NCBI GenBank assembly: GCA_030549495.1
Contig: JAUIRK010001034.1
Span: 558,001 to 622,000 of the forward strand
Source of the DNA: Nectonema munidae
Taxonomy: Eukaryota > Nematomorpha > Nectonematoida > Nectonematidae
Direction: 5' to 3'
Length of the DNA stretch: 64,000 nucleotides
The notes below the pieces were generated by a model. The model saw nothing but the letters and a program-made list of their open reading frames with translations, was not told where the DNA came from and searched no databases. The stretch's first letter is position 1. Every line of letters starts with the position of its first letter. Positions 58,101 through 64,000 of the stretch are shown in pieces. The translations under genes and the position numbers were made by a program.

Positions 58101-60804
58101 TTTTCGTCTTCTTCCATCATTTATATATTATTTTGTATGCGAAAGAAAATAGCTTTTGTAACTCACATACATACTCATATATATCGAGTGTTCTTTGAAA
58201 TCAATAGAGTTGAATCGCCGAAAAAAATTTCCATTAATATATTTCCCTTATCTTTTTATTTTCCACGCTATGAACACGCAACTGTTATTGCCTTCATCGT
58301 GATGCATTTTTCAGTGAAAATCACCGCATACTTTTGTTTCATGATTACCAGAATGTGTATAAATCAGCAACAGTGATTCCTCGACACGAAACCACTGCAA
58401 AGGGGGTTTCCCGGCACTAATAAAGTAACTAACTAGTTTTAGCTAAAGCATGTAAAAATGATTTGTATACCGTGCGCAAAAATTTTTTAAAACGAAAAAA
58501 TGTTGTCTCATCATTACCTTCAATCTAAAATTTGATTCAAAAATTATAACGCTTAAGGTGAGAATATTTAATTATTATTATATCTTTTCCACACTGCCTT
58601 CATAAACCAAAAAGATAAAGGGTCTTCAACTTAAATAGGGTAGAAAGATAAATCTTTTTATCCCCTGAGGAATGCCGTCTTTTGCAATAAAAATCATAAA
58701 TCACCTTAAATTTTTCAATTTTAATAAAGTAGTTATGTGTATTGATTACTAAGTTAAAATATGTTTGCCATGTCATAAATGCTTTTAGAATATACGATTT
58801 GTATTTACATTTTCTTATATCTATTCAATATAGCAGGAGCAATGGACTACTTCTCTGTCTGCTAAAAATGCTATTTCAACTGTCGAAAATTATTAGGCAA
58901 ATGTTTAGCAAAGTAAATTAATATAAAAATTATATAATTTTCCAAAAAAACGTATCTTCTAATTTTAGAGAGATAAAACCTTTTTCATTAAGATTGTTAT
59001 GTTATCAAGTTTTCGTCGCATGTGCTTTTTCAAAATTTGCATCATATTGATATATCATTGGAGTTCTGTGTAATTTTGTTGGTAGAATTGTATTAAAAGT
59101 TTTAAAAAATGTGAAATAATGTTATTTTGGTTGATTTGTAGGTTTATTCCGGAAGAAACATCACCAATATTATGGAGTCTACATCTGAAGTTGTTATATC
59201 AGATTGGTGTTCTAAAGATCACGCTAAATGCGACCACACATTCTCTGTTCGCCCATACAAATGCTTGCGTAAATATAGTTATTTCCTACATACATCTCCA
59301 CTTTGATATGCCATCGCGTGTGTCTTTATTCTAAGTATCTTCAATAACACTTAAGTCAGGGGTTCTTAATCTTTCCTGCAGGCAACCCTAAGGTGTGCCA
59401 GAGATAGTTATAGGGGTTTCGAGAGATCTTAATTAACTTTTTGTTGAGAATGCTATCACCCTTTGATTTTGCTCATTTCAGCCAAAAAGAGCTTCGAATC
59501 GCAAAAATAATTGAAACTAAACGGGAACAAATGTCTCTTTAATTTTAAGCTTCAAATAATACTTCATTTGTTTTAATACCGGCATGTGTATTTAATATAA
59601 AAAAATAATTTTTTTTATTTTGTGCTGGATGAATTTTTTCACGGGTGACGGAACCTAAAAAGATTAAGATCCACTGACTTAAGTGATGTACGGCGTTAAA
59701 GATAGGTTACGTCACTGAATTGAATGGATCTTTACTCCATGCCTTCAATAAAATTTGTTTATTGATAGGACGAATCAGTAATGTCTATTTTTCATTAGAA
59801 AGTTACACTGCTTGTTTGCCTCCCATATTTCTACGTTTAGTTCATTCACTAATTTGTAATACGCTCTATATGATATCAAAAATTAAATCGTTGCATAAAA
59901 GTATCTTTTTTTAATATAAATATACCAACGTTCTAAAGTTCTTAACATGTATATCGAAGATTACATTAAAACCTCTCTATCTAAAGTTTTTATTCTAACT
60001 GTTGATTAATGGTACTTTTGCTGTATATACCAACTCTCTATTTAATAATGGTAGACACGTAGTCCCATCCAATCGCTAAAAATGGCAGAAAAAAAGGTCT
60101 ACTAGTAAACTTTCATGTTTTTATAGCAACAGGTTTTCAATCGGAAGCTCTCTATGTTCCTGAGGCGTGTATGTTTGATCATGTTCACTCTGAGAACGAA
60201 TGCGAAGAAATGATTTACTGGAACAAAACGGCCACTTCTGCATGCAGCGATCGAAATCAAATACTCCACTCTAGTACTCTTTTGATGCCTTGTGGTATTA
60301 ACCAGTTTTCTGGAATTGAATTTGTGTGCTGTCCTCTTGATAATCCTTCCAACACTCTCCCTTTTTCATCGGGTATATTAAATTGTCACCTACTTTATCA
60401 TTATAAGACATTTCTTTAACTCATTTTTATTAGCACTTAAACACTATAAAAATAGTGACGATGAAGAAGAAGAAGATGATGACGATGAAGATGATGATGA
60501 TGACGATGAAGATGATGATGATGACGATGAAGAAGAAAAAGAGGATGATGATAGTGATACTGATACCGATCACACCGATGATGATGACGACAGCGATGAT
60601 GATGATTTATACGAACAGAGAGTTTCAAAATCTGTTATCCACACTAAAGTTCCTAAAAATGACGAAAGCCTTATTCCATCAAAAGTAGATGGGCTAAGCT
60701 CGAAAAGCGACAAGATTTTTTCGAACAAGAAAGATGAAAAAAATTTTCGCTATTCAAAACATAGAGATGATGCCTTGAATGTCTACTTTGGATCCTTTGA
60801 TAAG
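51943..60804 (+). CDS. APP-like protein (APPL/APP family), N-terminal half in four exons; gene partial at both sides
   Basis: A type I membrane protein family cleaved by secretases, with roles in neurons. Exons 51943-52110, 59142-59268, 60133-60372 and 60434-60804 join in phase. The growth-factor-like domain (PQIAVKCGGG ... YKCLR) keeps six Cys. The copper-binding-like domain (FQSEALYVPEACMFDH ... PCGINQFSGIEFVCCPL) keeps six Cys. A long Asp/Glu tract and the start of E2 (DDALNVYFGSFDK, compare DPYFTHFD) follow. The human copper ligands His147, His151, Tyr168 and Met170 are Met, Asn, Ser and Leu here, so copper binding as in human APP is doubtful, as in fly APPL. Sequons NIT and NKT are present. 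No Kunitz domain is seen. The signal-peptide exon, most of E2, and the membrane and cytoplasmic exons are outside the window or not recognised. Confidence 0.9.
53496..53769. repeat. Tandem duplication, two units of about 140 bp
   Basis: GAATATTATTCAAATTTTAA (53570) and GAATATTATTTAAATGTTAA (53713), each followed by AATAAAATATAT and ATCAATCAT(A/G)CTGATT. Upstream parts (TTTCATTTCTCAATTCAG and TTTCATTCCCGTACTCAA) also correspond. Confidence 0.58.
54911..55316. mobile_element. Possible MULE-like MITE with GGACATTTCAACCAA ends
   Basis: TCTAGGACATTTCAACCAAA at the left. At the right, read inward, GGTGACAAGACGTTTCAACC and further copies of ACATTTCAAC. Border and duplication unclear (flanks taatcatct and taatcaatc are partly alike). 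Confidence 0.42.
55327..55463. mobile_element. TTAA MITE, copy D (inverse of copy C)
   Basis: This 137-bp element has TTAT at the left and TTAA at the right. Read on the minus strand it follows copy C (11207) almost base for base, including TTCCAAAATA and the CGTCTGC motifs, with about a dozen differences. Confidence 0.8.
56449..56679. mobile_element. TIR MITE (TA or CTAG target)
   Basis: GATCTAGTGAAGACAATCCC at the left and, read inward from the right, GATCTAGTAAAGACAATCCC: one mismatch in 20, continuing CTCT. TA or CTAG occurs at both borders. 231 bp, no coding capacity. Could be mariner- or Harbinger-like. Confidence 0.68.
57367..57812. mobile_element. hAT MITE (GGGTCGGCAA type)
   Basis: The element is 57375-57804. 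Left end CAGGGATCGACAAATTACGG with GCACGCGTGCC; right end read inward AAGGGGTCGGCAATTTTATG with ACGCGTGCC. Flanks CACTAGAG and CACTAGAA match at seven of eight positions. Confidence 0.78.
59142..59268 (+). CDS. APP-like exon: second part of growth-factor-like domain
   Basis: 42 codons plus 1 nt; acceptor TTTGTAG, donor GTAAAT. Encodes VYSGRNITNIMESTSEVV, then DWCSKDHAKC and YKCL. Aligns with human VYPELQITNVVEAN ... WCKRGRKQC ... YRCL. It is easily missed because the longest open frame across it (59119-59334) is a different one. Confidence 0.9.
59269..60132 (+). other. APP-like intron (864 bp) with a hAT MITE
   Basis: Donor GTAAAT at 59269, acceptor CAACAG ending at 60132. It contains the MITE at 59357-59676. 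Confidence 0.82.
59349..59684. mobile_element. hAT MITE with perfect 8-bp target duplication
   Basis: The element is 59357-59676, left end CAGGGGTTCTTAATCTTT, right end read inward CAGTGGATCTTAATCTTT, with identical ACTTAAGT flanks (59349-59356 and 59677-59684). Confidence 0.88.
60133..60372 (+). CDS. APP-like exon: copper-binding-like domain
   Basis: Starts with the last 2 nt of an Arg codon begun at 59268. Encodes FQSEALYVPEACMFDHVHSE, YWNKTATSACSD and TLLMPCGINQFSGIEFVCCP. Donor GTATAT at 60373. Confidence 0.92.
60434..60804 (+). CDS. APP-like exon: acidic tract and start of E2 domain
   Basis: Acceptor TTATTAG ends at 60433; the 2-nt start completes an Ala codon. After LKHYKNSDDEEEE the exon encodes about 50 nearly pure Asp/Glu residues from an imperfect GAT/GAC/GAA repeat (60459-60605). 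A Lys/Ser-rich linker and DDALNVYFGSFDK follow, ending phase 0 at donor GTACTT (60805). The linker after the acidic tract is not conserved with APP. Confidence 0.88.
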
Positions 60805-63800
60805 GTACTTTTAACTTTTATTTGTGAAAACTCAAAACTAAGCTTTACCTTTAATTGTATTTTCACAAATATAGATAAAAAATGAGGTAAGTTAAATGTC
60901 CAAATTAAATGGCCTTTTTTTAGCAACCAACCGAATCAAGTTGAAAAAAAAATTAATTTTGTGACATATACAACCTTACGCCATCCAACTCAATTTCTTC
61001 GGAAATAATGGGATATATAGAATTGGAAAAATAACATTTACGTTGAATTTTCGTTATCGCTATGGTTCTTTGCGTTTTTAAAATTTTTTTAATTAACGAT
61101 AAAGATAACGACAATACATTTTTACGTTAACGATTGTGTTGATTTCTTTAATTTTTCTTTATATCTATTTTCACATCCAGTATACCAAAGGAGTATAAAA
61201 TCCAAGCGCCATATAAATTATAATCTCTAACTTCTATACTTCTACAAATAATTATCAACTTTTACGTCAATAAAGTATTTTTCTGTAAAAAGTCAATATT
61301 TTGTTAATAATATTTTTGAAATTCCTTCTTCATGACATTTTTGTTTCATTTTTCAAATTCCTTCTTCATGACTTTCAAGCACAATTGGGCAGCAGTGTCC
61401 CTCCCAAAAAATAAAATACTCTGCTCTAAATTATATTAAAGAAACTCATTTAAAAAGATAGGAAACGATTCCTTTTCAAAACCTGTTTAAAAATACAACC
61501 GAGTACCTAAAGTCTGAAATTACGCCGAATCTATTGTAAAAAATGCTTTTGACAAAATAGGAAATTTTACTCTGTTTATCATAAACTATTTTATAGTTCT
61601 TGTTATCTTAACAAAATATTTTTACAAGTGTGTTTGAATTTTAATATTTTTTTCTTATTTTCTAAAAATAGTTGTACATTTTTTCGAAAGGTAAAGGTAC
61701 CCCGGGGTGTTTTCATCGAGAAAGCACAATTGCGCCGCTTGTATCGAAATATGAGGAAAGCAGGCTTGATGCGGAATCGAACCCAAGACCTTGAGTTATC
61801 GAATCCAGCATCTAACCAACCCTACTCACGCCCCCTGACGAAACGAAAAGTAACGACATTTTTTTTACGGTAACGATAACGAAAAACGCCCAAATAAATT
61901 TTCTGATTAAACGGATAACGAGGCGCTTTTTTGTTCAAAAAAACGATGATTAAAACCAAGTTATCTTTAGTAGTAACGATTTCAAGTCTTATAAATGCGC
62001 TTTTTCCTCCCTACATAAGCAAAAAAGCGTTGCTTGTTATAAATGTGTGCATAAAAATAAGGATGCAATGTGACTTGAAATATTGAAAACCCATTAAGTA
62101 AATTCTAAAGTAATAACTATTTTTTGCTTATGTAGGAAGGCAAAAGCGATTTTTCATTCTTCTATCTTTTACTTTCTATAGTTGTTTCCTGTTGTCTGTT
62201 TTATTCAACAAATTTTATATATAAAATAACCAAATGAAGTCTGGAATTTGATAATTTATTATTTTAATTTTTATATTTTGATAATTATCGAAGAAATCAA
62301 TGATGCCTCCTCAATTTTATAATTTCTTTGTTATACATATTATTATAATCAGTTAAGTTGATGCCTCCTTTAATTTTATATCATTTCCTATATATACTTA
62401 AAAGTAAAACAGTAACACCTATTAAACATCTAATTTCAATTCAAAGAAAAATACCTACTTTGATTATATAACGTGCTTAATGCTAACTTCTTCAAATTTA
62501 ATTACAATTAAACTAAAATTTGCTTCCTTCTACTTTAATTGTACGATAATATAATGAACACTTAATGCCTCCAAACATACATCCTTTTTTAAAAGTATAT
62601 ATATATTAGGAGCTTGACAAAGCTCTGGATGCATTATATATGCATATTGCATACAGAGCCTCGCCAATGTACTATGTATTTATTTGTAAAAAATCTGAGG
62701 TCAAAAATGAATATCTTAGAGTTTTTCAAATTGCATGAAATTTTGTATTGAACTTTGCCCTACAGTTCCTAACTTTCATTCAAAATTTCAGTTCATTTAA
62801 TTTTATATGAAAAAAGTTATGAGCCCCCAAAAATTTGTGGAGGGTAGAGATGACTCTATATATTTGAACATATCACCATCATTACGCGATGGCAAGACTA
62901 GACTTCAAATATTTTCAGACACCTGACTCAGGAATCTGAATCACAACACACCAAGTTTTACATTTTATAAGTTGACTTTCTGAAAAGTATTTTTGGGAGC
63001 AAATCTTTGCTTTCTACCGTTCCCGCCCCATGATAGTTAACATAGCAACCAGAGGTGGAAGAAGCAAAAAATGGATGTGTCAGCTATACACATCTCTCTC
63101 TCTGGAATTTACTCTTTCTTTTGCTGAAGTCGACAATCTATATATGAGTTCATCAACTAGATTTGCACGTCTTTCTAGAATAGCGTCATGATTACCACAG
63201 AAACGAAGTCAGCCCACAATAGGATCATATTCTATTACGCTCTTTCCAGTCTCCTGAAAGCTTGGTTGGCATAAATACGCATCCTCAGAGCCACTTGGCC
63301 TCCTGTTTTATCTTTTTTTCAAGGAATTCAGTATCATTTATATCCTTTGATGCCCCACCCTACCCATATATTTTTGTATGAGAACTATTCTATAATTTCC
63401 CATTTTTATGATCCTCAATGAAGGTTTGAACTCTGAATAAAACCAGTATAATATTTATTCTAACAGTGTTTTTATTGTTGCTATCAAACAATCCATTTTT
63501 CGATTTCGCACACAACTTTCAAATGTCAATCTAAATATAAAAGAGTCTTTTGCCGCCATTTATTTTACAAAATCATTTTGCCACATTTTCTTGTCAAGAA
63601 AAGAGTGCCGTATCAATGCAAGTGCTTTTTATGATTTTTAATACACTTATTTTTGTAGTTTTTCCCAAAAATATGGAAAAAACAAAAAAATTTAGTAAAA
63701 AAACATATGCGTAAAAAGTATTCAGACTTTTCTGCAATAATTTATTTTATGAATGTCTTTGTTTAAACGATTCTCGGTGATCGGCTGATTGTACATTTGA

Positions 63801-64000
63801 GGGTTACGTGTATGTGATATTCTAATTTCAAGACTGCACGTTAGGTCCACGTTATCCACAGATAGTTTTGGTGTGTTCGGATTTTCGCAATGCTGAACGA
63901 AGAATTAGTTTTTCTTGTGCCCATATTCACAAAAGTGGGAAGGGTGAGTGTGAACACTTTTGTTCTCTCCACGCCTTGGTCTAGTTTAGGCAGATTCCTA
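60805..64000 (+). other. APP-like intron, running past the window edge
   Basis: No further E2 exon is recognised up to 64000. It contains a SINE at 61690-61842 and a hairpin near 62618-62657 (GCTCTGGATGCA with TGCATACAGAGC). Confidence 0.6.
61690..61842 (-). mobile_element. tRNA-derived SINE, second copy
   Basis: On the minus strand the A-box-like GGTTGGTTAGATGCTGG (about 61805-61821) and B-box GGGTTCGATTCC (61773-61784) are 37 bp apart, the same spacing as the copy at 36003. The open frame across it is only the SINE read through. Confidence 0.62.

Larger units (their letters stand above)
52111..59141 (+). other. APP-like intron (7.0 kb) with several MITEs
   Basis: Donor GTAAAA at 52111, acceptor TTTGTAG ending at 59141. 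It contains a duplicated segment at about 53496-53769, a possible MULE-like element (54911), TTAA MITE copy D (55327), a TA-type MITE (56449) and a hAT MITE (57375). A C-rich fragment near 53316-53345 begins CAGTGACAGGGGGCC and may be another hAT end. A (CA)n run lies near 56324-56340. Confidence 0.7.

Noticed and set aside
59119-59334. 71-codon + frame
   Set aside because: The real exon here uses a different frame that continues the APP growth-factor-like domain in phase.
60437-60628. His-rich minus-strand frame
   Set aside because: It is the reverse of the GAT/GAA repeat in the APP-like acidic exon.
61628-61873. 81-codon frame with RNRTQDLELSNPAS
   Set aside because: It is a read-through of the tRNA-derived SINE on the other strand.

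Overview
The window is AT-rich animal DNA (short spliced exons with GT-AG introns, abundant short DNA-transposon relics, one LINE, tRNA-type SINEs, homopolymer runs). The two host genes have animal-type products: an alpha-tubulin and an amyloid-precursor-like protein whose sequence sits closer to arthropod APPL than to vertebrate APP. The element mix (hAT, piggyBac, Tigger, an abundant unnamed arthropod transposon family) suggests an arthropod. A parasitic copepod such as a sea louse is my best guess, but that is inference and not proven by the sequence.

Layout. Positions 1-4946 hold the 3' part of an alpha-tubulin gene on the + strand (three exons; the N-terminal exons lie left of the window). 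From about 5 kb to 51.9 kb I recognise no host exon; the interval is a graveyard of mobile elements. These are a Tigger/pogo element (9.6-11.0 kb), a TIR-bounded transposon encoding a zinc-finger plus RNase-H-like protein of an unnamed family (14.2-16.6 kb), a hAT remnant (16.7-17.8 kb), an unidentified decayed coding-like block (19.6-21.1 kb), a 280-bp near-perfect palindrome (26.7 kb), a damaged piggyBac (28.3-30.4 kb), a 5'-truncated LINE with RT and RNase H (30.9-33.3 kb, minus), a 3.2-kb hAT-type element with intact 8-bp target duplications and other elements nested in it (34.6-37.9 kb), a G-run hAT MITE (38.9-39.2 kb), and a 2.5-kb TIR transposon with a hAT-like ORF (42.5-45.1 kb).

From 51.9 kb to the right edge lies the N-terminal half of an APP-like gene on the + strand: four exons at 51943-52110, 59142-59268, 60133-60372 and 60434-60804. 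They encode the growth-factor-like domain, the copper-binding-like domain, a long Asp/Glu tract and the start of the E2 domain. Splice phases are compatible throughout. Its introns contain several hAT MITEs with 8-bp target duplications, a TTAA MITE and a tRNA-derived SINE.

Scattered through the window are at least four copies of one TTAA-flanked MITE family (2.9, 9.0, 11.2 and 55.3 kb). The two host genes are functionally unrelated neighbours. The most novel material is the unnamed transposon at 14.2-16.6 kb and the odd C-terminal tail of the alpha-tubulin.
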